Shown here in pieces: positions 30,612-38,574 of a DNA stretch of 64,000 nucleotides. Both the position numbers and the translations under genes were made by a program. The stretch lies in NCBI RefSeq assembly GCF_004011175.1, contig NZ_RQXX01000001.1:734536-798535 (forward strand). Direction: 5' to 3'. This stretch comes from Mesobaculum littorinae. Its GTDB lineage: Bacteria; Pseudomonadota; Alphaproteobacteria; Rhodobacterales; Rhodobacteraceae. Position 1 is the first letter of the stretch, and each line of letters begins with the position of its first letter. Below the pieces are notes generated by a model. It was not told the DNA's origin, did no database searches, and saw nothing but the letters and a program-made list of their open reading frames with translations.

Positions 30612-31361
30612 ATGACCGCCCCGAAGAAGCTTGCCGCCGGTAACTGGAAGATGAACGGATCTCAGGAGGCGCTTTCTGAGGTCGATCAGCTGTCCTCGGC
30701 CTACCCCGCGCCGGGCTGCGGCATCGTGATCTGTCCGCCCGCCACCCTGATCCCGGCCCTGTCCGAACGGGCGCGCGGCACCGCCATCAAGGTCGGCGCG
30801 CAGGATTGCCATGCCGAGGTTTCGGGCGCCCATACCGGCGATATCTCGGCCAAGATGCTGGCCGAAGCCGGGGCCGATTTCGTGATCCTCGGCCATTCCG
30901 AGCGGCGCGGCGACCATGGCGAGACCGACGACCAGGTGCGGGCAAAGCTCATGGCCGCGGTGGATGCCGGCCTGACGGTCATCATCTGCGTGGGCGAGAC
31001 GCTGGAGCAGCGCGACGGCGGCTCGACCCTCGACGTGGTGCGCGGGCAGCTCAGCGGGTCGATCCCCGACGGGCTGACCGCGGCGAACCTTGTCGTCGCC
31101 TACGAACCCGTCTGGGCCATCGGGACCGGCAAGGTTCCCACCACCGAGCAGATTGCCGAGGTCCACGACCTGATCCGCAGCGAAATGACCCGCCGCTTTG
31201 CCGACGGCGCGGCGATGACGTTGCTTTACGGCGGATCGGTCAAGGCGGCGAACGCCGAAGAGATCTTTGCAGTCGCCAATGTCGATGGTGCCCTTGTCGG
31301 CGGCGCGTCGCTGCGGGCCGACGATTTCACCGGCATCATCCGCGCGCTCGAGGCAAGCTGA
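30612..31361 (+). CDS. tpiA: Triosephosphate isomerase
   Basis: This 249-aa TIM interconverts dihydroxyacetone phosphate and glyceraldehyde-3-phosphate. N-terminal AAGNWKMNG carries catalytic Asn and Lys, FVILGHSERR the electrophilic His, and VVAYEPVWAIGTGKVPT the catalytic Glu and the closing loop. ATG 30612 has AGGAG 6-10 nt upstream; an ATG two codons earlier overlaps that site and is less likely. It ends 1 bp before the convergent FAD monooxygenase gene. Confidence 0.98.
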   Translation: MTAPKKLAAGNWKMNGSQEALSEVDQLSSAYPAPGCGIVICPPATLIPALSERARGTAIKVGAQDCHAEVSGAHTGDISAKMLAEAGADFVILGHSERRGDHGETDDQVRAKLMAAVDAGLTVIICVGETLEQRDGGSTLDVVRGQLSGSIPDGLTAANLVVAYEPVWAIGTGKVPTTEQIAEVHDLIRSEMTRRFADGAAMTLLYGGSVKAANAEEIFAVANVDGALVGGASLRADDFTGIIRALEAS

Positions 31362-31362
31362 C

Positions 31363-32556
31363 CTAGGCGCCGCGCGACGTGGCCGCGGCGCCCTGCGTGA
31401 CGTCGTGGCCATAAAGCCAGTCGAACCGCCCGACCAACAGCCCCGGCGCCGCCGACGACAGCGCGCCGAGGCCCAGATGCGCCCCGCGCCGCAGCAGCGG
31501 ATTGCGCAGGTGGTAGTTCCGCGCATTGCCGTTTGCCGTGGCGATCGCCCGCGCCACCCGCGGGCGGCGGGCGCTCTGGTAGGCCTCGAGCGCACCGGCG
31601 CGCGGCAGGCTGTCCATCGCCTGGGCAAGGACCCACGCATCTTCCAGCGCCAGGTTCGCGCCCTGCGCCAGGAACGGAAGTGTCGGGTGCGCCGCGTCCC
31701 CCAGAAGCGCGATCTGCCCCCCGTGCCAGTTGCGGGCGACCGGGTGCCGGAAAAGCCCCCAGATCCGAACCTCTGGAACCTGCGCGAGCTGGGCGCGCAC
31801 ATCCCCGCCAAACCCTGCGAAGGCGCGTTGCAGCACCGCCGGATCGTCGGGGTGATGCCAGCCTTCCTCGGCCCATGTGCTTCGCTCTTCGACCGCGACG
31901 ATGTTGGTCAGCGTGCCGCCGCGCAGCGGATAGCGCACAAGGTGCCGCCCCGGCCCCATGTGGACCTCGGCCCGCGCGGGCATGTCGCCGCCCGGCACCA
32001 GCGCGCGCCAAGCCACCTGCCCCGTGAAGAAGGGCGCATCGTCGCCGTTCAGGACGGGCCGCACGCGGGATTTGACGCCATCGGCCCCGATCAGGAAGTC
32101 CACGATCTCTCGCCCGTCGGACAAATCGAGCGTCACCCCCGCGGGACCCTCGGACACGGCCTCGACCCTTGTGCCCAGCCGGATCTGGCAGCCGGCGTCG
32201 CGCGCGGCCCGGGCCAGGATTTCCAGCAGGTCGGCGCGATGCATCAGCAGGTAGGGCCGCCCGCCGGCGCGTGCGGGGTCGAGCGGCAGGTGCGCCACGC
32301 CGCGCCCGCTGGGCCCATCGATCAGCGCGATGTCACCCGCTTCGATCCCCGACTGTCGCATCGCCGGCCCCAGTCCCAGCGCGTCCAGAACCGCCATCCC
32401 GTTGGGTGAGATCTGCAGGCCGGCGCCGACCTCGGACAGCTCGGGCGCGGCCTCGATCACGCTGACCCGGGCCCCGCGCCGGGCAAACGCCGTCGCGGCG
32501 GCCAGCCCGCCGATACCGGCGCCGAGGATGGTGACGGGACGATCTTGCAGGTTCAT
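31363..32556 (-). CDS. FAD-dependent monooxygenase (salicylate hydroxylase-like)
   Basis: This 397-aa group A flavoprotein hydroxylase has the FAD motif GAGIGGLAAATAFARRG (GxGxxG) at residues about 12-28, the DG motif IGADGVKSRVR in the middle, and GDAAHPTLPFLAQGANLALEDA (GD motif), which binds the FAD ribityl chain. It resembles salicylate/6-hydroxynicotinate 3-monooxygenases. The aromatic substrate cannot be predicted, and no catabolic cluster surrounds it. ATG 32556 begins the family region; MPRVESAQ from 32580 is an alternative start. It stands alone, 91 bp after the dksA stop and beyond the dksA terminator. Confidence 0.9.
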   Translation of the reverse strand: MNLQDRPVTILGAGIGGLAAATAFARRGARVSVIEAAPELSEVGAGLQISPNGMAVLDALGLGPAMRQSGIEAGDIALIDGPSGRGVAHLPLDPARAGGRPYLLMHRADLLEILARAARDAGCQIRLGTRVEAVSEGPAGVTLDLSDGREIVDFLIGADGVKSRVRPVLNGDDAPFFTGQVAWRALVPGGDMPARAEVHMGPGRHLVRYPLRGGTLTNIVAVEERSTWAEEGWHHPDDPAVLQRAFAGFGGDVRAQLAQVPEVRIWGLFRHPVARNWHGGQIALLGDAAHPTLPFLAQGANLALEDAWVLAQAMDSLPRAGALEAYQSARRPRVARAIATANGNARNYHLRNPLLRRGAHLGLGALSSAAPGLLVGRFDWLYGHDVTQGAAATSRGA

Positions 32557-32582
32557 CTGTGCGCTTTCTACCCGGGGCATAC

Positions 32583-32612
32583 GAAAACACCGGGGCGTGA
32601 CGGCCCCGGTGT
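32583..32612 (-). terminator. Rho-independent terminator after dksA
   Basis: A perfect 10-bp stem, ACACCGGGGC and complement, with a 6-nt loop, ends on the minus strand in TTTTC. It lies 36 bp after the dksA stop. Confidence 0.85.
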
Positions 32613-32647
32613 GATGGTGATCTGGTCTGCAAAGGTCACGGCGGGGC

Positions 32648-33070
32648 TCAGTCGTCCCGGTGGACCTTTTCGCGACGCTCGTGCTTCTCCTGCGCCTCGA
32701 GGCTGAAGGTCGCGATCGGGCGCGCATCCAGGCGCTTCAGCGAAATCGGCTCGCCGGTGGCTTCGCAGTAGCCGTATTCGCCCTCGCCGATGCGGCGCAG
32801 GGCCGAGTCGATCTTGGAAACGAGCTTGCGCTGGCGGTCGCGGGTCCGCAGTTCCAGCGCACGGTCGGTTTCCTCGCTGGCGCGGTCGGCGGCGTCGGGG
32901 ATGTTGCGGCTGGACCCCTGCAGCCCTTCGATCGTGGATTTGCTGTCGTCCAGAAGATCGGCTTTCCACGCCAGCAGCTTGCGCCGGAAATATTCAAGCT
33001 GACGGTCGTTCATGAACGGTTCGTCTTCGGCCGGACGATAATCGTCGGGCAGGAAAACCTCGGCTTTCAT
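32648..33070 (-). CDS. dksA: RNA polymerase-binding transcription factor DksA
   Basis: This 140-aa DksA binds the RNA polymerase secondary channel and works with ppGpp in the stringent response. The coiled-coil tip carries the key DxxDxA motif as DAADRA (residues 59-64). The C-terminal globular domain keeps only Cys102 of the four usual zinc cysteines; the other positions read Thr105, Ser123 and Ala126, so zinc is probably not bound. ATG 33070 has GGGGAG 5 nt upstream. A second ATG at 33121 (MKKRMSDTV) also has a good ribosome-binding site, so a 157-aa form is possible. A terminator follows. Confidence 0.93.
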   Translation of the reverse strand: MKAEVFLPDDYRPAEDEPFMNDRQLEYFRRKLLAWKADLLDDSKSTIEGLQGSSRNIPDAADRASEETDRALELRTRDRQRKLVSKIDSALRRIGEGEYGYCEATGEPISLKRLDARPIATFSLEAQEKHERREKVHRDD

Positions 33071-33249
33071 CTTGCTCCCCTCATCGTGTCCGGTGACGGT
33101 GTCGGACATGCGTTTTTTCATGCGCCTCTCCTCGGCGCAGGCAATAGACCAACGTTTACGTGTTGTCACGTCCGATTCCCGCCGCTTGATGCAATGTGAT
33201 CGCAGGACTACGCTCGCCTGAACATGTGACGGCAGAGGATTGAATTGCC

Positions 33250-34089
33250 ATGAATTTCAGCGGAACCGAAAGCTATGTCGCGACCGAGGACCTGACCGTC
33301 GCCGTCAATGCCGCCGTCGCGCTGGAACGTCCGCTGCTGATCAAGGGCGAGCCGGGCACCGGCAAGACCGAGCTGGCCCGCCATGTCGCCGCCGCACTGG
33401 ATCTGCCGATGATCGAGTGGCACATCAAGTCGACGACCCGGGCGCAACAGGGGCTTTACGAATACGATGCCGTCAGCCGTCTGCGCGACAGTCAGCTGGG
33501 CGATGCGCGGGTGCACGACGTCGGCAACTACATCCGCCGCGGCAAGCTGTGGCAGGCCTTCGCCTCGGACCGGCGGGCGCTGCTCTTGATCGACGAGATC
33601 GACAAGGCGGATATCGAGTTTCCGAACGACCTGCTGCAAGAGCTCGACCGGATGGAGTTCCACGTCTACGAGACGGGCGAGACCATCCGGGCCATTCACC
33701 GTCCCGTGGTCATCATCACCTCGAACAACGAAAAGGAGCTGCCGGATGCCTTTCTGCGGCGCTGCTTCTTCCACTTCATCCGGTTCCCCGACATGGAGAC
33801 CCTGCGCCGCATCGTCGATGTGCACCACCCCGGCCTGAAGCCCGCGCTGCTGACCGCTGCGCTGACCCGCTTCTTCGAGATCCGCGACACCCCGGGGCTG
33901 AAAAAGAAGCCTTCGACCTCCGAGGTGCTGGATTGGCTGAAACTCCTGCTGGCCGAGGATCTTGGGCCGCAGGACCTTGCCCGCGACGGCGCCACCGCGC
34001 TGCCCCGGTTGCATGGTGCGCTGCTGAAGAACGAACAGGACGTACAGCTTTTCGAACGCCTGGCCTTTCTGGCGCGGCGCGACAGATGA
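33250..34089 (+). CDS. MoxR family AAA+ ATPase
   Basis: This 279-aa AAA+ ATPase has Walker A GEPGTGKT at residues 33-40 and Walker B LLLIDEIDKA near 111-120. SNNEKELPDAFLRRC (sensor 1 and arginine region) fits the MoxR/CbbQ-type subfamily. Such ATPases act as chaperones that remodel or insert cofactors into partner enzymes, often with a VWA-domain partner. The VWA partner here is encoded 1.6 kb downstream, after a lipoprotein and a small membrane protein. The target enzyme is unknown. Confidence 0.92.
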   Translation: MNFSGTESYVATEDLTVAVNAAVALERPLLIKGEPGTGKTELARHVAAALDLPMIEWHIKSTTRAQQGLYEYDAVSRLRDSQLGDARVHDVGNYIRRGKLWQAFASDRRALLLIDEIDKADIEFPNDLLQELDRMEFHVYETGETIRAIHRPVVIITSNNEKELPDAFLRRCFFHFIRFPDMETLRRIVDVHHPGLKPALLTAALTRFFEIRDTPGLKKKPSTSEVLDWLKLLLAEDLGPQDLARDGATALPRLHGALLKNEQDVQLFERLAFLARRDR

Positions 34090-34173
34090 GCGTTGGCGCG
34101 GCGCGACAACACTTCGGACAATCCGTCGCGCCCCGCTTGGCAAGTGGCGGCGATTGGTGAAGTATCGCCGACA

Positions 34174-35550
34174 ATGACAGCCCGCATCGTCGCCTTTCTC
34201 ATCCTTGCCCTGACGCTCGCGGCCTGTGCCCCGACGCGGGACGTGCCTACGCGCCGGCTGGTCTTCACCGGAGAGCTGCCGCCGATGCGCACCTTCGCGG
34301 GCAGCCGGGACGACCGGCCCACACGGTCGAACGCGGCGATCGCGCGCGACTTCCTCGACCTGTCGTTTTCGCTGGAAAGCGGCCGCGCCCTGCCCGTTCT
34401 GACCCGGTTCGAAGAGCCGATCACCATCCGGTCGACCGGGCGGAACATCCCGCCGTCGCTTTCGGGCGACCTGGACCGGCTGATCGGACGGCTGCGGCAG
34501 GAGGCCAAGCTCGACATCACCCGCGTGGGCCCGGGGACAGAGGCATCGATCACCGTCGAATCCGTACCCCGCGCCGACCTGCAGCGCGCAGTGCCGCAGG
34601 CCGCATGCTTCGTCGTCCCGCGCCTGTCGTCGTGGGAGGAGTTCCGCAAGAACCGCCATACCGCCGTGCTGGACTGGACGACGCTGACCACGCGCACCCG
34701 GATGGCGGTCTTCATCCCCTCAGACGTGTCCCCGCAAGAGGTGCGCGACTGCCTGCACGAAGAGATCGCGCAGGCGCTGGGGCCGCTCAACGACCTCTAC
34801 CGGCTGGACGACAGCGTCTTCAACGACGACAACTTCAACGCGGTCCTGACCGGCTTCGACATGACGGTCCTGCGCACCTACTACGCCCCCGAACTGGCCA
34901 GCGGCATGACCCGCGAAGAAGTCGCCGCGCAGCTTCCCGGGATCCTCGCCCGGGTGAACCCCGCCGGCCGCGGCCTGCCCGACCCGGGGCCCGCCGACGT
35001 GTCGCGCGACTGGATCGACGCGGTCGAGCTGTCGCTGGGCCCCGCCACCGCGCCGTCGCGGCGGCTGGCGGCGGCGAAAACGGCCGTGCGGATCGCCACC
35101 GAACGCGGCTGGCACGATTCCCGCCTTGCCTTCAGCCTTTACGTTCAGGGGCGCCTGTCGCTGGGGATCGAACCCGACCTCGCGCTTGCCTCCTTCCTGC
35201 AATCGGGGGCCATCTACGCGGCCAACCCCGCTACTCAGGTGCACAAGGCGCATGTCGCCATGCAGATCGCGGCGTTCGCGCTGTCCACGGGCCAGGCCGA
35301 CGCCGCGATCGAGATGGTCGACGACAATACCGACGCGGTGGCGCGCAGCCAGAATGCCGCGCTTCTGGCCTCTCTTCTGATGGTGAAGGTCGAGGCGCTT
35401 GAACTTCAGGGCCGCCTGCGCGAAGCCGAGGCGGTGCGCCAGACGGCGCTCGGCTGGGCCCGCTATGGCTTTGGCTCGGATGACGAGGTGCGCGTGCGCG
35501 TGGGCGAGATCGCATCGCTCAGCCCGCGCCGCCGTGAGGAGGCTTCATGA
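34174..35550 (+). CDS. DUF2927 family lipoprotein
   Basis: This 458-aa protein begins MTARIVAFLILALTLAACAP, a lipoprotein signal with lipobox LAAC. The mature protein is probably anchored in the envelope. DUF2927-type segments include RSNAAIARDFLDLSFSLESGR, HEEIAQALGPLNDLYRLDDS and FNAVLTGFDMTVLRTYY. The C-terminal 130 residues look like short helical (TPR-like) repeats. ATG 34174 was chosen because the signal peptide starts there. It lies 84 bp after the MoxR gene and overlaps the next small gene by ATGA, so it belongs to the MoxR-VWA operon. Confidence 0.8.
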   Translation: MTARIVAFLILALTLAACAPTRDVPTRRLVFTGELPPMRTFAGSRDDRPTRSNAAIARDFLDLSFSLESGRALPVLTRFEEPITIRSTGRNIPPSLSGDLDRLIGRLRQEAKLDITRVGPGTEASITVESVPRADLQRAVPQAACFVVPRLSSWEEFRKNRHTAVLDWTTLTTRTRMAVFIPSDVSPQEVRDCLHEEIAQALGPLNDLYRLDDSVFNDDNFNAVLTGFDMTVLRTYYAPELASGMTREEVAAQLPGILARVNPAGRGLPDPGPADVSRDWIDAVELSLGPATAPSRRLAAAKTAVRIATERGWHDSRLAFSLYVQGRLSLGIEPDLALASFLQSGAIYAANPATQVHKAHVAMQIAAFALSTGQADAAIEMVDDNTDAVARSQNAALLASLLMVKVEALELQGRLREAEAVRQTALGWARYGFGSDDEVRVRVGEIASLSPRRREEAS

Positions 35551-35714
35551 TCGTTTTCGTCTGCGCCGTGATCGGTGCGATCTGGGGGGCCGTCCTGGCC
35601 CGCAGGCGGCAGGGCCGCGCGCTGGACATGGCGCAATACGCAGCCGGGTGCGCCATCCTCGGCGCGCTGATCGGGCTTTTCGCGACCATCGCGGTGCACC
35701 GGGTGCTGATCTAG
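35547..35714 (+). CDS. 55-aa two-helix membrane protein in the MoxR-VWA operon
   Basis: A small gene starting in the ATGA overlap with the DUF2927 gene, preceded by a strong GAGGAGG site. The protein has two hydrophobic segments: MIVFVCAVIGAIWGAVLA, and AAGCAILGALIGLFATIAV after a charged RRRQGRALDMAQY loop. Both ends are likely on the same side of the membrane. No family is recognised. The tight packing (4-bp overlap upstream, 3-bp gap to the VWA gene) indicates a real, co-translated gene, perhaps a membrane anchor for the complex. Confidence 0.78.
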   Translation: MIVFVCAVIGAIWGAVLARRRQGRALDMAQYAAGCAILGALIGLFATIAVHRVLI

Positions 35715-35717
35715 GGC

Positions 35718-36911
35718 ATGTTCCTGCCCTTCTTCGAGACGCTGTGCCGCCATCACGTCCCCGTCACGCTGCGCGAGTTCCTGAGCTTTCTCGAAGCGTT
35801 GCGCCGCGGTCTGGTGATCTACGATATCGATCGCTTCTACCTTCTGGCGCGGACCATCCTCGTCAAGGACGAACGCCATATCGACCGCTTCGACCGGGCC
35901 TTTGGCGAAACCTTCTCCGGCCTTTCCGCGATCCCGGCGCAGGAGGTCATAGAGGCGCTGGACCTGCCCGAGGATTGGCTGCGCCGGATGGCCGAGCGAG
36001 ACCTGACCGAGGCTGAGAAGGCCGAGATCGACGCCACCGGCGGGTTCGACGCCCTGATGCAACGCCTGCGCGACCGACTGGCCGAGCAGACCGAACGGCA
36101 CCAGGGCGGGTCGAAATGGATCGGCACTGCGGGCACCTCGCCCTTCGGGGCCTACGGCTACAACCCCGAAGGCGTGCGGATCGGGCAGGACCGCAGCCGT
36201 CACCGCCGCGCGGCCAAGGTCTGGGACCGGCGCGAGTTTCGGGATTTCGACGATGCGCGCGAACTGGGCACCCGGACCATCAAGGTCGCCCTGAAGCGTC
36301 TGCGGCAATGGGCCCGCGACGGTGCGCAGGACGAGCTGGACCTGTCCGGCACCATCCGCGCCACGGCCGAACGTGGGTGGTTGGACGTCCGCACAAGACC
36401 CGAGCGGCGCAATGCCGCCAAGGTGCTTCTGTTCCTCGATGTCGGCGGCTCGATGGACCCGCATGTGCAGGTGGTTGAGGAGCTGTTCTCGGCCGCCCGC
36501 AGCGAATTCCGGCACCTGGAGCACTTCTATTTCCACAACTGCCTGTACGAAGGTGTCTGGTCCGACAACCGCCGCCGCTGGGACGGGCAGACGCCCACCC
36601 GCGATATCCTCAACACCTATGGGCCTGACTGGACCTGCATCTTTCTAGGCGACGCCAGCATGTCGCCCTACGAGATCGCGATGCCCGGAGGCGCAAACGA
36701 GCACTGGAACGAGGAGGCCGGCGCCGTCTGGCTGACCCGCGCCGCCGAGACGTGGCCGCGCCATCTCTGGATCAACCCGGTGCCGCAGGACCACTGGGCC
36801 TACACGCGGTCCATATCGATGGTTCAGGAGATTTTCGGCACGGAGCGCATGGTGCCCATGACGCTGAACGGGCTTACTGCCGGCATGTCCATGCTGTCGC
36901 GTCGGGGCTGA
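35718..36911 (+). CDS. VWA domain protein (CoxE-like), MoxR partner
   Basis: This 397-aa soluble protein has a charged helical N-terminal half and a C-terminal von Willebrand A domain. The metal-ion site motif DxGxS appears as DVGGS at residues 241-245. A segment GTAGTSPFGAYGYNPEGVRIG lies just ahead of the domain. It resembles proteins annotated as VWA containing CoxE-like, which work with MoxR ATPases. It starts 3 bp after the 55-aa membrane protein. The operon therefore encodes ATPase, lipoprotein, membrane peptide and VWA adaptor. Confidence 0.88.
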   Translation: MFLPFFETLCRHHVPVTLREFLSFLEALRRGLVIYDIDRFYLLARTILVKDERHIDRFDRAFGETFSGLSAIPAQEVIEALDLPEDWLRRMAERDLTEAEKAEIDATGGFDALMQRLRDRLAEQTERHQGGSKWIGTAGTSPFGAYGYNPEGVRIGQDRSRHRRAAKVWDRREFRDFDDARELGTRTIKVALKRLRQWARDGAQDELDLSGTIRATAERGWLDVRTRPERRNAAKVLLFLDVGGSMDPHVQVVEELFSAARSEFRHLEHFYFHNCLYEGVWSDNRRRWDGQTPTRDILNTYGPDWTCIFLGDASMSPYEIAMPGGANEHWNEEAGAVWLTRAAETWPRHLWINPVPQDHWAYTRSISMVQEIFGTERMVPMTLNGLTAGMSMLSRRG

Positions 36912-36998
36912 CGTGCAAACGACTAATGGGGAATGTCTAGGGGCCCGGTAATGCGAGGCCTGTCGCGATCAGTGAATCCTGCGATCCGACGTCGTGAG

Positions 36999-37160
36999 CT
37001 AATCCGGGTTCGCCGATCCGGATCGGTCCTGGTCGGCGATCCGCGCCAGAAGATCATCGAACACGTCACGTTCACGATCATCGCGGGGGGCGTCCTGCCG
37101 TGCGAAAGCACGCTGCAAGACGTTGTGGATGAGCTGACTGTTGTCGTGATCTTGATACAT
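36999..37160 (-). CDS. 53-aa acidic small protein, hypothetical
   Basis: This 53-codon frame begins MYQDHDNSQLIHNVLQRAF and continues as a charged helix: DDRERDVFDDLLARIADQ. AAGGAAG lies about 7 nt before the ATG. Composition is acidic and helix-forming with normal coding appearance, unlike the Arg/Pro-rich shadow frames nearby. No family is recognised. It stands alone on the minus strand between the VWA operon and the M48 protease gene, in somewhat AT-richer DNA. A charged, single-domain regulator-like peptide is possible. Confidence 0.55.
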   Translation of the reverse strand: MYQDHDNSQLIHNVLQRAFARQDAPRDDRERDVFDDLLARIADQDRSGSANPD

Positions 37161-37355
37161 ACCGGCGCTTCCTTGTTCGAGACCTGAACGCGCTTCAAGA
37201 GAGTCGGTTTCAGAAACTCTTCGTCATCTCCGGGCTTGCGGTAAATCGGCAACGTTCCGCCCAGGGGAACCTTGGCGAGCCTGCCTTCCCTCGTCACGTC
37301 GCCGCGGCGGGATGTTGCACTTTCCCAACCGCCGCGCACGACCCATATTGAGTGG

Positions 37356-38042
37356 ATGCTGAAGTTTCTCCCGATCCTTCTGGCGGTGCTCTACGGCGTC
37401 GCGATGTATCACTTCTCGGCGCGGCGCACGCGGCGGGATCTCGATGCGCGCTCGACCGAACTGGCCGATCCCGGGCTGCGTCGCCTGACCGACCGGCTGG
37501 CGCAGGCGCTGGACCTGCCCCGCATTCGCGTGAATGTCTACGAGGTCGACGCCGTCAACGGCCTGGCCGCGCCGGACGGGCGGATCTTCATCACCCGCGG
37601 GTTCTACCAGAAATACCGCGCGGGCGAGGTTTCGGGCGAAGAGTTGATCAGCGTCATCGCGCACGAGCTGGGGCACGTGGCCCTGGGGCATTCGCGGCGC
37701 CGGATGATCGACTTTTCTGGACAGAACGCGCTGCGCACCGCGCTTGGCATGGTTCTGGGGCGGATCATCCCCGGGATCGGGTATTACCTTGCAGGGCTTC
37801 TGACCTCGCTGCTGGCGGCGCGGCTCAGCCGGGGCGACGAATACGAGGCCGACGCCTATGCCGCGGCGCTGCTGACCAAGGCGGGCATCGGCACGGCGCC
37901 GCAGAAATCGCTGTTCGCCAAGCTTGAAAGCTGGACCGCCGGGCGCGGCGGCACGACGCCAGCCTGGCTTTTAAGCCATCCCAAGACCGACGAACGTGTG
38001 GCGGCGATCGAGGCGCTGGAATCCAGGTGGAAACTTAGCTGA
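37356..38042 (+). CDS. M48 family zinc metalloprotease, membrane-anchored
   Basis: This 228-aa protein begins with a hydrophobic helix (MLKFLPILLAVLYGVAMYHF), then a zinc protease domain with HELGH at residues 103-107. The third ligand is probably the Glu in GDEYEADAYAAAL. A second hydrophobic region (about 130-155) lies between them. It resembles HtpX/BepA-like M48 proteases that degrade or process envelope proteins. ATG 37356 starts right at the helix. The 3' end overlaps the convergent PIN gene by 8 bp. Confidence 0.88.
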   Translation: MLKFLPILLAVLYGVAMYHFSARRTRRDLDARSTELADPGLRRLTDRLAQALDLPRIRVNVYEVDAVNGLAAPDGRIFITRGFYQKYRAGEVSGEELISVIAHELGHVALGHSRRRMIDFSGQNALRTALGMVLGRIIPGIGYYLAGLLTSLLAARLSRGDEYEADAYAAALLTKAGIGTAPQKSLFAKLESWTAGRGGTTPAWLLSHPKTDERVAAIEALESRWKLS

Positions 38043-38574
38043 GCGCCTTGGCCAGCCGCGGCAGGCGCGCGCGTTTCAGCAGGCCGCGAAGGTCCAGATC
38101 CTCGCCCGACAGGCGGCAGGCCTCGGCATGGGTGGCCACGACAGCCGGCGCCACGAGATCGGCGTCCTCCTGCCAGAGCCGCATCAGGAGGGCATCGGGA
38201 TCGACCCGCTCGATATCCCACTCGGCCAGCAGGTGACGCGGGAAATCGCGGGCATTCATCGTGAGGATCGCGTCGACCGATCCCGCGATCGCCGCGGCAA
38301 GCACATGCACGTCGGCGGGATCGGGCAGCCACAGGCGGGCCATGTCGCCGTCGCGCGGACGCATCTCGGCCCCCGGCCACGCCGCGCGCAGCAGCGCCAC
38401 CTCGCCCCGCGCCTGAACCTCGGCCCCCGGGCCCAGCCGATCCGCGGCGCGGGCCCATTCCTCGAGGATCCGGGCCGACCAGAGCGGGGTGAACCCGCCG
38501 CGAGAGGCAACGCCCAGCACGATTTCGCGCAGCACCGTGGGGAACAGCACGTTGGCGTCGATCAGAACCTTCAC
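38035..38574 (-). CDS. PIN domain ribonuclease-like protein
   Basis: This 179-aa PIN-domain protein begins (GTG) VKVLIDANVLFPTVLRE, with the conserved first Asp. Further acidic positions in DPADVHVLAAAIAGSVDAILTMNARDFP match the PIN active site. It resembles the VapC-like PIN_3 family, but no antitoxin gene is adjacent. The GTG start is chosen because it overlaps the stop of the methyltransferase gene upstream (GTGA); no ATG fits. Translation is probably coupled to that RNA-modification gene, which hints at an RNA-processing role. Confidence 0.8.
   Translation of the reverse strand: MKVLIDANVLFPTVLREIVLGVASRGGFTPLWSARILEEWARAADRLGPGAEVQARGEVALLRAAWPGAEMRPRDGDMARLWLPDPADVHVLAAAIAGSVDAILTMNARDFPRHLLAEWDIERVDPDALLMRLWQEDADLVAPAVVATHAEACRLSGEDLDLRGLLKRARLPRLAKALS

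Noticed and set aside
36923-37339. 138-codon minus-strand frame
   Set aside because: It has an Arg/Thr-rich shadow-like composition. A different frame in the same place gives the more credible 53-aa protein at 36999-37160.
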